A stretch of DNA of 64,000 bases, from NCBI RefSeq assembly GCF_002009175.1, contig NZ_CP018047.1, positions 4,650,001-4,714,000 on the forward strand. Direction: 5' to 3'. The first letter of the stretch is position 1. Each line of letters starts with the position of its first letter. Shown in pieces: positions 52,950 through 64,000 of this stretch. The DNA is from Streptomyces niveus (lineage in GTDB: Bacteria; Actinomycetota; Actinomycetes; Streptomycetales; Streptomycetaceae). A program made the translations under genes and the position numbers. Under the pieces are notes generated by a model. That model saw nothing but the letters and a program-made list of their open reading frames with translations. It was not told the origin of the DNA and did no database searches.

Positions 52950-54326
52950 TCAGTCCACTGCCACCGGCACGCGGTGACCCATGCCACGCGCGGCGACACG
53001 GCCGGGCGCCTTCGGCGTGAGCCGTGAGCGCAGGGCGACGAGCGTGACCAGAGCCAGCGCGGTGCCCACCAGGGGCACCACGAATCCGGCGCTCGCGCCG
53101 TGCGCGTCCGCCAGCTGCCCGGCGGCCGTGACCGCGCCGGCCTGGCCCAGCGCGACCGAGCCCGTCAGCCAGGTGAAGGCCTCCGTACGGGCCCCGGCGG
53201 GGACCAGCGGCTCGATCAATGTGTAGCCACTGATCAGCGCGGGCGCGATGAAGAGCCCGACCAGCAGGCCGAGCGCGGCGAGCGCGGGTACCGAGTGCAC
53301 GGCCCACAGCCCGGAGGCGGCCAGTGTCAGGCCCGCGTAACCGGCGATGAGCCGGCGGCGGGGTCCGATCTTCCAGGCGACGGCGCCGCACGCGATACCG
53401 GCGAGCATGTTGCCGGCAGCGAAGACTCCGTACAGAAGGCCGTTCGCGCCGGGGTTGCCGATCTCCTCGGCAAAGGCCGTGAGCGAGACCTGCATCCCGC
53501 CGAAGACCGACCCGATGCCGAGGAAGACCACGGCCAGGACGCGTACGCCGGGTACGGACAGCGCCGAGACGCGCGCCCCCGCCGAACCGGCCGAACCGGC
53601 CGACCCGCCGGAACCGTCCGCGCGCTCCGAGCCGTCGGCCCGCTTCCAGCCGCCCGCACGCCGCCCCACCGGCTTCGGCTGGGTGCCCCTCTGAGCGGCG
53701 AACAGCAGCCCGCCCGCCAGGGTCAGCACCCCCTCGGCGATCAGCCCGGCAGCCGGGTGCACACCGGTGCACAGCGCGGTCGCCAGGACCGGTCCTATGA
53801 CGAAGGTGAACTCGTCCGTGACGGACTCGAAGGCGGCGGCCGTCGGCAACAGCCGCGCCCGCTCCTCGGACGAGCCGAGCAGGGCCGCCCAGCGGGCCCG
53901 GACCATCGGCCCCACCTGCGGGACCGAGGCGCCCGTCGGTACGGCGGCGACGAACAGCGCCCACAGGGGCGCGCCCGACAGTGCCAGCACGGTCAGGGCG
54001 GTGACGGAGACCGCGTGCAGCAGCACCCCGGGCACCAGCACCGCGCGCTGGCCGAACCGGTCGGCGAGCTTGCCGTTCTGCGGTGCGAAGAGCGCCATGG
54101 AGACACCGGTGGCGGCGGCGACGATGCCCGCGCTGCCGTACGAACCGGAGGTGTGCTGGACGAGCAGGACGATGCCGATCGTCAGCATCGCGAAGGGCTG
54201 TCGCGCGGCGAAGCCGGGAAGCAGGAACGTCCAGGCGCCGGGTGTGCGCAGCAACTGTCCGTAACCCGGACGGGGCGCGGCCGTTCCCTCGGAGGCACCG
54301 GCGGTGGTGTCGACCGTGTTGACCAC
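52950..54326 (-). CDS. MFS transporter (12-helix type)
   Basis: A 458-residue major facilitator. Loop motif GVSMALFAPQNGKLADRFGQRAVL (motif A) and a second-half copy with VAWKIGPRRRLIAGYAG are visible. A charged Gly/Ala/Ser insert (KRADGSERADGSGGSAGSAG) forms the central cytoplasmic loop. The GTG at 54326, after AAGGCAAGGACC, is preferred; upstream starts would add 41 Pro/Arg-rich residues. The substrate is not predictable. Confidence 0.85.
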   Translation of the reverse strand: MVNTVDTTAGASEGTAAPRPGYGQLLRTPGAWTFLLPGFAARQPFAMLTIGIVLLVQHTSGSYGSAGIVAAATGVSMALFAPQNGKLADRFGQRAVLVPGVLLHAVSVTALTVLALSGAPLWALFVAAVPTGASVPQVGPMVRARWAALLGSSEERARLLPTAAAFESVTDEFTFVIGPVLATALCTGVHPAAGLIAEGVLTLAGGLLFAAQRGTQPKPVGRRAGGWKRADGSERADGSGGSAGSAGSAGARVSALSVPGVRVLAVVFLGIGSVFGGMQVSLTAFAEEIGNPGANGLLYGVFAAGNMLAGIACGAVAWKIGPRRRLIAGYAGLTLAASGLWAVHSVPALAALGLLVGLFIAPALISGYTLIEPLVPAGARTEAFTWLTGSVALGQAGAVTAAGQLADAHGASAGFVVPLVGTALALVTLVALRSRLTPKAPGRVAARGMGHRVPVAVD

Positions 54327-54689
54327 GGTCCTTGCCTTTCTGCCGCCTGGTGGCGTCCCCGGACGTGCGGGGGCCGCCGAGAGCTGTCCTCTTGCGCGGA
54401 ACTGCGGTAGATACCCAGGGTCCACTGAAGGGGACGCCACGGCCGCCATACGGTCGCGCCAGCTCTGCGTCAGGCAGAGTTGGTCGATCAGGGTCGATCA
54501 AGTCTGTGTTGTCACGTCGGTACGTCGGAAACAGTCCTCGACGAGACAGGCACGGACCTCACCCTACCTGGGAAACACCTGGAAGATTCCGGCCCGTACC
54601 TGTGATTGCCGCCTCCGGGCAGGGCGGCCTTCGATGCCGGGCCGAGCCGAGCCCGGCCCGCCAGCCGCCCACCGGCGACCGCCCGGCTG
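54327..54689. other. Non-coding gap between the MFS gene and the antiporter
   Basis: This 363-bp region has no convincing gene. GCCGCC/GGCGGC around 54608-54631 could form a weak terminator for the antiporter gene. If the MFS gene starts further upstream, about 120 bp of it would be coding. Confidence 0.5.
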
Positions 54690-56297
54690 TCAGCCCTGCC
54701 CTCGTCCGAGCCCGCCGACCCCGCTCCCGGGCTTCCCGTGCGCCCCCGGCTTTCTGCCCGGCCCGCCGGTGCCGCCCCCGCCCGTCCCGTTCGTCCCCAG
54801 CCAGTCGGCCAGCTTGCCGCCCTGTCCGACCGCCCGCAGACGGCGCTCGGCCGCGTCCCGTACCGGATCCGTCGCCACCACCAGCAGTTCGTCGCCCCGC
54901 CGCAGCACGGTGGTCGGCCCCGGTACGAAGCTCTTGTTCTCCCGTACGACCAGCGTGACCGCCGACCCAGGGGGCAGCCGCAGCTCGCCGACCTCCACGC
55001 CGTGCATCTTCGAGCGGTCCGGGATGGCCACCGACAGCAGATGACCGCGCAGCCGCTCCAGCGGCGCCGACTCGACACCGAGGTCGGCCGCCTCGGACGG
55101 GTCGCCGAGATGCAGCTTCCCGGCGACCCAGGGCAGCGTCGGCCCCTGCACGAGCGTGTACACGACGACCAGCACGAAGACGATGTTGAAGATCCGGTGG
55201 CTGCCCTCGATCCCCGACACCATCGGGATGGTCGCCATGACGATGGGTACGGCGCCACGCAGCCCCGCCCACGACATCAGCGCCTTCTCCTGCCAGGGGA
55301 TGCGGAACGGCGCGAGGCTGACCAGTACAGACAGGGGCCGCGCCACCGCGGTCAGCACCAGACCGACTATCACCGCGGGCCAGAAGTCGTCGCCCAGTTC
55401 GTGCGGCGTCACCAGCAGCCCGAGCAGGACGAACATGCCGATCTGCGCGAGCCAGCCCAGCCCCTCCGCGAAGCCGCGGGTCGCGGGCGCGTGCGGGAGC
55501 TTGGAGTTGCCCAGCAGCATGGAGGCCAGGTACACGGCGAGGAATCCGCTGCCGTGGGCCATGGCCCCGGCCGCGTACGCGACGACCGCGATGGCCATCA
55601 CGGCGATCGGGTACAGGCCCGAGGCCGGCAGTGCCACGCGCCGTAGCCCGAAGGCGCCGAGCCAGCCCACCGCGAGGCCGATGGCGGCGCCGATGGCCAG
55701 CTCCAGGGCGATCTCGCCCACGAGTACGTACCAGTGCTCCACCGGTCCGACCGTCGACAGCGCCACCACCATGATCACGACGGGGGCGTCGTTGAAGCCC
55801 GACTCCGCCTCCAGGGCGCCCGTCACCCTCGACGGCAGCGGAATCTTCCTCAGTACGGAGAAGACGGCGGCGGCGTCCGTGGACGAGACGACGGCGCCGA
55901 TGATCAACGCCTGCCGCCAGTCCAGGCCGACGAGGTAGTGCGCGGCGGCGGCGGTCACGCCCACGCTCACCGCGACGCCGACGGTCGACAGCGCGACGGC
56001 GGCCGGCAGCGCGGGTTTCGCCTCTTTCCACTTCGCGCCGAGGCCACCCTCGGCGAGGATCACGACCAGGGCGGCGTACCCGATCACCTGCGTCAGCTCG
56101 GCGTTGTCGAACTTGACGTTGAAGATGCCGTCCTGCCCTATGACGACGCCGATCCCCAGGTAGAGCAGCAGGCTGGGCAGCCCGCTCCGGGACGAGATCC
56201 GTACCGCGGCGACGGCGATCAGCAGCACGAGTGAGCAGATGAGCAGGAGTTCATTGAGCTGGTGGACAGTCAGCGGCCGATCCTTCCCCTCGCGCAC
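54690..56297 (-). CDS. Potassium/proton antiporter (CPA1/NhaP2-like) with a C-terminal TrkA_C domain
   Basis: A protein of up to 535 residues. About twelve helices form a Na+/H+-exchanger core (VVSSTDAAAVFSVLR and ESGFNDAPVVIMVVAL include the conserved transport aspartates). LRGHLLSVAIPDRSKMHGVEVGELRLPPGSAVTLVVRENKS begins a TrkA_C regulatory domain. The tail is Gly/Pro-rich. GTG at 56297 is the formal start, but AAGGA lies 7 nt before a CTG eight codons later (LTVHQLNELL), a possible non-standard start. It is divergent from the penicillin acylase homologue. Confidence 0.88.
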   Translation of the reverse strand: MREGKDRPLTVHQLNELLLICSLVLLIAVAAVRISSRSGLPSLLLYLGIGVVIGQDGIFNVKFDNAELTQVIGYAALVVILAEGGLGAKWKEAKPALPAAVALSTVGVAVSVGVTAAAAHYLVGLDWRQALIIGAVVSSTDAAAVFSVLRKIPLPSRVTGALEAESGFNDAPVVIMVVALSTVGPVEHWYVLVGEIALELAIGAAIGLAVGWLGAFGLRRVALPASGLYPIAVMAIAVVAYAAGAMAHGSGFLAVYLASMLLGNSKLPHAPATRGFAEGLGWLAQIGMFVLLGLLVTPHELGDDFWPAVIVGLVLTAVARPLSVLVSLAPFRIPWQEKALMSWAGLRGAVPIVMATIPMVSGIEGSHRIFNIVFVLVVVYTLVQGPTLPWVAGKLHLGDPSEAADLGVESAPLERLRGHLLSVAIPDRSKMHGVEVGELRLPPGSAVTLVVRENKSFVPGPTTVLRRGDELLVVATDPVRDAAERRLRAVGQGGKLADWLGTNGTGGGGTGGPGRKPGAHGKPGSGVGGLGRGQG

Positions 56298-56531
56298 ACC
56301 GGATCGTTTCTCCGGCAGTCGGCACTTCGTTACCTTACCTAATCTTTAACGTTTTCTTGACGCGATCGATCGTTCGTGCGATCGATCCCGTGATTTCCTG
56401 TGTGATCGTCCGAGGAGTCCCGCCAGGTCGTACTCCGGGTCGTACTAGTGACACCGCGTCGGGGCGAGTGAACCGCTGCGCCTATGGTTGCTGCAGCATT
56501 CCAGGACCACCCTGCCCCTCGAAGGACAGCG

Positions 56532-59324
<2,793 letters not shown>

Positions 59325-59336
59325 GGCGCAGGACGC

Positions 59337-59376
59337 GAGGGCCCGCCCCGCCGGACGCACCGGCCGGGCGGGCCTC
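59337..59376. terminator. Bidirectional GC-rich hairpin between convergent genes
   Basis: GAGGGCCCGCCCCGCCGG (59337-59354) pairs with CCGGCCGGGCGGGCCTC (59360-59376) with one bulge and a short loop. It fills the gap between the penicillin acylase homologue and the cyclo-ligase gene. Confidence 0.8.
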
Positions 59377-59979
59377 TCATTTCCCGGTGAAGCGCCGTGT
59401 CCCGCCCGGAGTCACCACCACGTGCACGGGGCGGTCGTGCGGCTCCTCCGGGACCCGGTCGACCACCTCGTGGTCGTACAGAAGCACCGCGAGAGCGGGC
59501 CCCGCGTCCATGCCGGTGTCCGTCGCCGCCTCCTCCAGCCGTGCCAGGACCCGGTCGTACGACCCGCCGCCCCGCCCCAGCCGCATCCCGCACCCGTCCA
59601 CGGCGAGCCCGGGAAGCAGCACCACCCGCGCATCGAGCACCGCGCGTACGCCCAGCCGGGGGCCGTCCGGCTCCAGCAGCCCGCGCCCCGCGCGCACCAG
59701 CCGCTCCGCCCCGTCGTACGCCGCCCAGTCCAGATCGTTGTCCGGCAGCAGCACCGGCAGGAGGACACGCATCCCCCGCTCCCGCAGCGCGTCGAGCAGC
59801 GCGCGCGTGCCCGGCTCGCGTCCCACGGAGACGTACGCGGCGACGGTCCCGGCCTCCGCGAGTTCGGGAAGGTCCAGCGCCCGCCCGGCGAGAACCGCGG
59901 AGGCGTCCCGGACGTCCTCCTCCGACAGAAGGCGCCGCGCGGCGAGGAGTTCCCGCCGTAGGGCCGACTTTCCCGACAT
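59377..59979 (-). CDS. 5-formyltetrahydrofolate cyclo-ligase
   Basis: A 200-residue MTHFS (YgfA-type) converting 5-formyl-THF to 5,10-methenyl-THF with ATP. LRRELLAARRLLSEEDV at the N-terminus, VAAYVSVGREPGTRALLDAL, and LLPGLAVDGCGMRLGRGGGSYDR, the nucleotide/folate loop, are diagnostic. The ATG at 59979 (MSGKSALR) fits the family length; the frame is open further upstream. It is divergent from galU by about 105 bp. Confidence 0.92.
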   Translation of the reverse strand: MSGKSALRRELLAARRLLSEEDVRDASAVLAGRALDLPELAEAGTVAAYVSVGREPGTRALLDALRERGMRVLLPVLLPDNDLDWAAYDGAERLVRAGRGLLEPDGPRLGVRAVLDARVVLLPGLAVDGCGMRLGRGGGSYDRVLARLEEAATDTGMDAGPALAVLLYDHEVVDRVPEEPHDRPVHVVVTPGGTRRFTGK

Positions 59980-60084
59980 GTCAGTACTCAACGGACTTCG
60001 CAAATCTCTCTTATGTATACGTATGGAGAGAAAGTTAACCGGAGCCACATCTTCCCCTCATCCTGGACGGATATGGTGCTCGGC

Positions 60085-60987
60085 ATGACTCAGTCGCCCC
60101 CCAGGATCAGCAAGGCTGTCATCCCCGCCGCAGGGCTGGGAACACGCTTCCTTCCTGTCACCAAGGCCACTCCCAAGGAGATGCTGCCGGTCGTCGACAA
60201 GCCCGCGATCCAGTACGTGGTCGAGGAAGCCGTGATGGCCGGGCTCTCCGACGTTCTCATGGTCACCGGACGCAACAAACGTCCCCTGGAAGACCACTTC
60301 GACCGCAACTACGAGCTGGAGGAGGCGCTCACCCGAAAGGGAGACACCGAACGCCTCGCCAAGGTGCAGGAGTCCAGCGACCTGGCCACCATGCACTACG
60401 TCCGGCAGGGTGATCCCAAGGGCCTCGGCCACGCCGTCCTGTGCGCCGCCCCGCACGTCGGCGACCAGCCCTTCGCGGTGCTCCTCGGCGACGACCTGAT
60501 CGACCCGCGCGACCCCCTGCTGTCCCGCATGGTCGAGATCCAGGAGAACGAGGGCGGCAGCGTCATCGCGCTGATGGAGGTCGAGCCGGACCAGATCCAC
60601 CTCTACGGATGCGCCGCCGTCGAGCCCACCGCCTACAGCGACGTGGTCAAGGTGCACGACCTGGTCGAGAAGCCCGACCGCGCCGACGCGCCCAGCAACT
60701 ACGCCATCATCGGCCGCTACGTCCTCGACCCCGCCGTCTTCGAGATACTGCGCAGGACCGAGCCCGGCCGCGGCGGTGAGATCCAGCTCACCGACGCCCT
60801 CCAGCAGCTCTCCGCCGACGAGAAGGTCGGCGGCCCGGTCCACGGCGTCGTCTTCAAGGGACGCCGCTATGACACGGGTGACCGCGGCGACTATCTGCGT
60901 GCCATTGTCAGACTCGCGTGCGAACGTGAGGACCTGGGACCGGACTTCCGGACCTGGCTGCGCAGTTACGTCACCGAGGAGATGTAG
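60085..60987 (+). CDS. galU: UTP-glucose-1-phosphate uridylyltransferase
   Basis: A 300-residue GalU making UDP-glucose. KAVIPAAGLGTRFLPVTKATPKEMLPVVDKP is the nucleotide-binding start, and GLGHAVLCAAPHVGDQPFAVLLGDDLID the sugar-phosphate/metal region. ATG at 60085 gives the usual length. It is followed by moeA after 4 bp, so galU and the molybdenum cofactor genes are likely one transcript. Confidence 0.94.
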   Translation: MTQSPPRISKAVIPAAGLGTRFLPVTKATPKEMLPVVDKPAIQYVVEEAVMAGLSDVLMVTGRNKRPLEDHFDRNYELEEALTRKGDTERLAKVQESSDLATMHYVRQGDPKGLGHAVLCAAPHVGDQPFAVLLGDDLIDPRDPLLSRMVEIQENEGGSVIALMEVEPDQIHLYGCAAVEPTAYSDVVKVHDLVEKPDRADAPSNYAIIGRYVLDPAVFEILRRTEPGRGGEIQLTDALQQLSADEKVGGPVHGVVFKGRRYDTGDRGDYLRAIVRLACEREDLGPDFRTWLRSYVTEEM

Positions 60988-60991
60988 GAAC

Positions 60992-62332
60992 TTGAGCAGT
61001 ACGGCGACACCGGCACCCGCACCTGTCTCCGGGCAGGGACGGCTCTGGACGGTCGACGAGCACCTTGCGGACATCCTCGCCACGGTCCGCCCGCTGGACC
61101 CGATCGAGCTGCAACTGCCCGACGCCCAGGGCTGCGTCCTCGTCGAGGACGTCACGGTGCCGGTGGCCCTGCCGCCCTTCGACAACAGCTCCATGGACGG
61201 GTACGCGGTCCGTACGGCCGACGTGTCGCGCGCCGACGAACGCTTCCCGGCCGTCCTGACGGTCGTCGGCGACGTCGCGGCGGGGGGCGGCTCCCTGCCC
61301 CGCGTCGGTCCCGGACAGGCCGCCCGGATCATGACCGGCGCACCGCTGCCACCGGGCGCCGAGGCCGTCGTCCCCGTCGAATGGACCGACGGCGGTACGG
61401 GCGGCGGAGCGGCCACCTCCATGCGCCCGGCCGGCTCCGCGCCCGAGGGCGCGAGCGGCGAGGTCCGGGTGTACCGCCCCGTCGAGGCCCGCGCCCATGT
61501 CCGCGCGCGTGGCAGCGACGTACAGGCCGGAGACCTCGCCCTGGAGGCCGGCACGATCCTGGGACCGCCGCAGATCGGCCTGCTGTCCGCCATCGGCCGC
61601 GCGACCGTCCGGGTCAACCCGCGCCCGCGCGTCGTGGTCCTGTCCACCGGCAGCGAACTGGTCCAGCCGGGCGAGGCGTTGGGCGAGGGCCAGATCTACG
61701 ACTCCAACAGCTTCGCGCTCACCGCCGCCGCGCGGGACGCCGGCGCCATCGCTTACCGGGTCGGCGCGGTCACCGACGACGCGGACACCCTCCGGTCCAC
61801 CATCGAGGACCAGCTGATCCGCGCGGACATGATCGTGACGACCGGCGGTGTCAGCGTCGGGGCGTACGACGTGGTCAAAGAGGCGCTGTCCTCCGTGGGA
61901 GACGAGGACGAGCCGGGCAGCGGCATCGACTTCCGCAAGCTCGCGATGCAGCCGGGCAAGCCCCAGGGCTTCGGCTCGATCGGCCCGGAGCACACCCCGC
62001 TGCTCGCCCTCCCCGGCAATCCCGTCTCGTCCTATGTGTCCTTCGAGCTGTTCGTACGCCCCGCGATCCGCGCGCTCATGGGCCGCCGGGACGTCCACCG
62101 CCCGACGGTCCGCGCGACGCTGAAGGCCGACGCGCCGCTGAGGTCCCCGGCCGGCCGCCGCCAGTTCCTGCGCGGTGTGTACGACGCCGAGGCGGGCACG
62201 GCCGTCCCCGTGGGCGGCGCCGGTTCCCATCTCGTCGCCGCCCTCGCCCACGCCGACGCGCTCATCGTGATCCCCGAGGAGGCGACGTCGACGGAGCCCG
62301 GAAGCGAGGTCGACGTGGTGCTGCTCGGCTGA
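60992..62332 (+). CDS. moeA: Molybdopterin molybdotransferase
   Basis: A 446-residue MoeA/Glp, inserting molybdate into adenylated molybdopterin. ALPPFDNSSMDGYAVRTADV, ARIMTGAPLPPGAEAVVPVEW, RVVVLSTGSELVQPGEAL and the MPT-binding VTTGGVSVGAYDVVKEAL are all present. TTG at 60992 has GAGGAG 9 nt upstream, inside the galU end. It has an extra Gly/Ala-rich insert (DGGTGGGAATSMRPAGSAPE) after the second motif. Confidence 0.93.
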   Translation: MSSTATPAPAPVSGQGRLWTVDEHLADILATVRPLDPIELQLPDAQGCVLVEDVTVPVALPPFDNSSMDGYAVRTADVSRADERFPAVLTVVGDVAAGGGSLPRVGPGQAARIMTGAPLPPGAEAVVPVEWTDGGTGGGAATSMRPAGSAPEGASGEVRVYRPVEARAHVRARGSDVQAGDLALEAGTILGPPQIGLLSAIGRATVRVNPRPRVVVLSTGSELVQPGEALGEGQIYDSNSFALTAAARDAGAIAYRVGAVTDDADTLRSTIEDQLIRADMIVTTGGVSVGAYDVVKEALSSVGDEDEPGSGIDFRKLAMQPGKPQGFGSIGPEHTPLLALPGNPVSSYVSFELFVRPAIRALMGRRDVHRPTVRATLKADAPLRSPAGRRQFLRGVYDAEAGTAVPVGGAGSHLVAALAHADALIVIPEEATSTEPGSEVDVVLLG

Positions 62333-62403
62333 GGGCCGCGCGGTGACGGTAGCGTGTCTGCCCAGACAGGCCCCGCCGGGCCCGGACCGGGAGCGCCACA
62401 GCG

Positions 62404-62979
62404 ATGACTGCGTTTTCCCGGGGGGAGACCCCCGGACCTTCTGGACAAGGCCGACTGACGCATATCGACGAGGCGGGCGCGGCCCGCATGGTCGACGTCT
62501 CCGCCAAGGAGGTCACCGCGCGGACCGCCGGCGCGAGCGGCCGGGTGCTGGTGTCGCCGCGCGTGGTCGAACTGCTGCGGGGCGAGGGCGTGCCCAAGGG
62601 TGACGCCCTGGCCACCGCCCGGATCGCGGGCATCATGGGCGCGAAGCGGACCCCGGAGCTGATCCCGCTCTGCCATCCGCTGGCCCTCTCCGGAGTCACG
62701 CTCGACCTCACCGTCACGGACGACGCGGTGGAGATCCTGGCGACGGTGCGCACCACGGACCGCACCGGCGTGGAGATGGAGGCCCTGACCGCGGTCTCGG
62801 TCGCGGCGCTGACGGTGGTCGACATGGTGAAGGCCGTCGACAAGGGCGCGGTGATCACGGACGTACGGGTCGAGGAGAAGACCGGCGGGAAGTCCGGCCA
62901 CTGGTCACGCCGGGCACCGGAACCGGACGCACCGCCGGACACCCGGCCGAACGGGACCCCGGAGAGGGGCACGGCATGA
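62404..62979 (+). CDS. moaC: Cyclic pyranopterin monophosphate synthase
   Basis: A 191-residue MoaC acting after MoaA in molybdopterin biosynthesis. [45 protein letters not shown] with the conserved cysteine and histidine, and [30 protein letters not shown] with the active-site residues are clear. N- and C-terminal tails are longer than E. coli MoaC. ATG at 62404; its stop overlaps the mogA start by ATGA. Confidence 0.94.
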   Translation: MTAFSRGETPGPSGQGRLTHIDEAGAARMVDVSAKEVTARTAGASGRVLVSPRVVELLRGEGVPKGDALATARIAGIMGAKRTPELIPLCHPLALSGVTLDLTVTDDAVEILATVRTTDRTGVEMEALTAVSVAALTVVDMVKAVDKGAVITDVRVEEKTGGKSGHWSRRAPEPDAPPDTRPNGTPERGTA

Positions 62980-63512
62980 CTCCAGCCGAGAACGGAGCTG
63001 CGGCCCCCGCACCGCGAGCGAGTCGGCCCTACCGGGCCCTCGTCGTCACCGCTTCCAACCGCGCGGCGGCCGGCGTGTACGCGGACACCGGAGGCCCGAT
63101 CATCGCGAACGCCCTCGGAGAGCTGGGCTTCTCGGTCCAGGGACCGCTGGTCGTGCCCGACGGCGACCCGGTCGAGCAGGCCCTGCGCGACGGGGTCGCC
63201 GCCGGTTACGCCGTCATCCTGACCACCGGCGGCACCGGCGTCTCGCCCACCGACCGCACCCCCGAGGCCACCCGCCGCGTGCTGGACCACGAGATCCCCG
63301 GCATCCCCGAGGCTATCCGCGCCGAGGGCGCCCGGAAGGTCCCCACGGCCGCGCTCTCGCGAGGCCTCGCCGGCGTCGCGGGCCGGACCCTGATCGTTAA
63401 TCTGCCGGGTTCCTCCGGCGGCGTACGCGACGGGCTCGCGGTCCTCGGCCGGCTGCTCGTCCACGCCGTCGACCAGATCCACGGCGGCGACCACCCGCGT
63501 ACCGACGGATGA
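62976..63512 (+). CDS. mogA: Molybdopterin adenylyltransferase (MogA/MoaB family)
   Basis: A 178-residue protein. [47 protein letters not shown] and [30 protein letters not shown] are MogA/MoaB motifs; it adenylates molybdopterin before MoeA adds molybdate. ATGA overlaps with moaC upstream and with the GNAT gene downstream. Confidence 0.93.
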   Translation: MTPAENGAAAPAPRASRPYRALVVTASNRAAAGVYADTGGPIIANALGELGFSVQGPLVVPDGDPVEQALRDGVAAGYAVILTTGGTGVSPTDRTPEATRRVLDHEIPGIPEAIRAEGARKVPTAALSRGLAGVAGRTLIVNLPGSSGGVRDGLAVLGRLLVHAVDQIHGGDHPRTDG

Positions 63513-64000
63513 ACCACCCCTTCTGGCCGGTGGCGCTGGTGGACGGCGACGTCGTCCTGCGCCCCATAAAGTCGCGCGATCAACGGGCCTGGCGCGAGGT
63601 CAACCGGCGTAACCGCGAGTGGCTGCGGCCGTGGGAGGCGACGATCCCGCCACCGCCCCCCGGCGCCCCGGTCGCCCAGCGCCCGACGTACCGGCAGATG
63701 GTCCGTCATCTGCGCGCCGAGGCGAACGCGGGGCGGATGCTGCCGTTCGTCATCGAGTACCAGGGGCGCCTCGTCGGCCAGTTGACCGTCGCCGGCATCA
63801 CCTGGGGCTCGATGTGCTCGGGCCATGTCGGCTACTGGGTGGACCGCGACGTCGCGGGACGCGGCGTCATGCCGACGGCCGTGGCGCTCGCCACCGACCA
63901 CTGTTTCCGTATGGCGGGGATGCACCGGGTCGAGGTGTGCATTCGCCCCGAGAACGGGCCGAGCCGCCGCGTCGTGGAGAAACTCGGATTCCGCGAGGAA
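63509..64000 (+). CDS. GNAT N-acetyltransferase, RimJ-like (3' end missing)
   Basis: Reads from ATG 63509, overlapping the mogA stop by ATGA, to the window edge: 164 codons, no stop. RPIKSRDQRAWREVNRRNREWLRPWEA and GYWVDRDVAGRGVMPTAVALATDHCFRMAGMHRVEVCIRPEN, with the acetyl-CoA loop and the Asn of PEN, identify a RimJ/RimL-type N-acetyltransferase that modifies protein N-termini, often of ribosomal proteins. It is translationally coupled to the molybdenum cofactor genes. Confidence 0.9.
   Translation, partial: MNHPFWPVALVDGDVVLRPIKSRDQRAWREVNRRNREWLRPWEATIPPPPPGAPVAQRPTYRQMVRHLRAEANAGRMLPFVIEYQGRLVGQLTVAGITWGSMCSGHVGYWVDRDVAGRGVMPTAVALATDHCFRMAGMHRVEVCIRPENGPSRRVVEKLGFREE

Noticed and set aside
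56320..56350. TTAGGTAAGGTAACG on the minus strand as an IdeR/DmdR iron box upstream of the antiporter
   Set aside because: Only about 10 of 19 positions agree with the iron-box consensus and the second half is missing.

Overview
The window is high-GC actinobacterial chromosome, almost certainly Streptomyces. Codon third positions are nearly all G/C, GTG and TTG starts are common, and many genes overlap by ATGA or GTGA. It contains an hrdD-type sigma factor with a SigR promoter, a DasR-type operator and the short CCGGCGATTGAGGAC intergenic repeats seen in streptomycetes. I see no tRNA, rRNA, transposase, phage gene or CRISPR array. Both window edges cut through genes.

Left part (1-5.3 kb): the 3' part of an FAD-dependent amine-oxidase/protoporphyrinogen-oxidase-like gene, a large ATPase-LuxR regulator, an NmrA-type NAD(P)-binding protein and a DUF4287 protein.

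Biosynthetic island (5.4-24.4 kb): fifteen genes in two divergent operons that share one promoter region (16.83-17.13 kb). Leftward: ispH, a short-chain polyprenyl (probably GGPP) synthase, a Gfo/Idh oxidoreductase, a TIM-barrel isomerase/lyase, an M20 amidohydrolase, an Ldh2-type dehydrogenase, a second Gfo/Idh, a small protein of unknown function, dxs and ispG. Rightward: two DegT/DnrJ sugar aminotransferases, a UDP-GlcNAc-6-dehydrogenase-like enzyme, an FAD/NAD(P)-binding monooxygenase and a fumarase/PcaB-type lyase. The last two look like the CreE/CreD pair of the aspartate-nitrosuccinate pathway, which makes nitrous acid for diazo and N-N bond chemistry. The island therefore appears to combine nitrite supply, dedicated MEP-pathway isoprenoid supply and 3-amino-sugar (uronate) assembly. 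I see no terpene cyclase, glycosyltransferase, PKS or NRPS in the window. One TTA codon in the M20 gene suggests bldA control. This is the best candidate for an undescribed system here.

Conserved flank (24.4-64 kb): ordinary Streptomyces genes. They include PPK2, a cardiolipin-synthase-like PLD, a trpF gene (unusual because PriA normally covers this step), a truncated AMP-binding protein, an M6 protease, TetR plus a DHA2 exporter, MarR plus an extradiol dioxygenase, and a DasR-type ABC/GH3 amino-sugar operon. Then come a GNAT, hrdD, a WYL regulator plus a second DHA2 exporter, the fruR-fruK-fruA PTS operon, a DUF6227-like protein, a P1 peptidase, mscL, a SAF/CpaB-like protein, MTA phosphorylase, an FmdB protein under a CIRCE element, MFS, a K+/H+ antiporter, a penicillin acylase homologue, 5-formyl-THF cyclo-ligase, galU and moeA-moaC-mogA with a coupled GNAT cut by the right edge. 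From memory, this order resembles the hrdD neighbourhood of S. coelicolor next to its CDA cluster. If so, the island sits near a chromosomal position where other species carry a different cluster.
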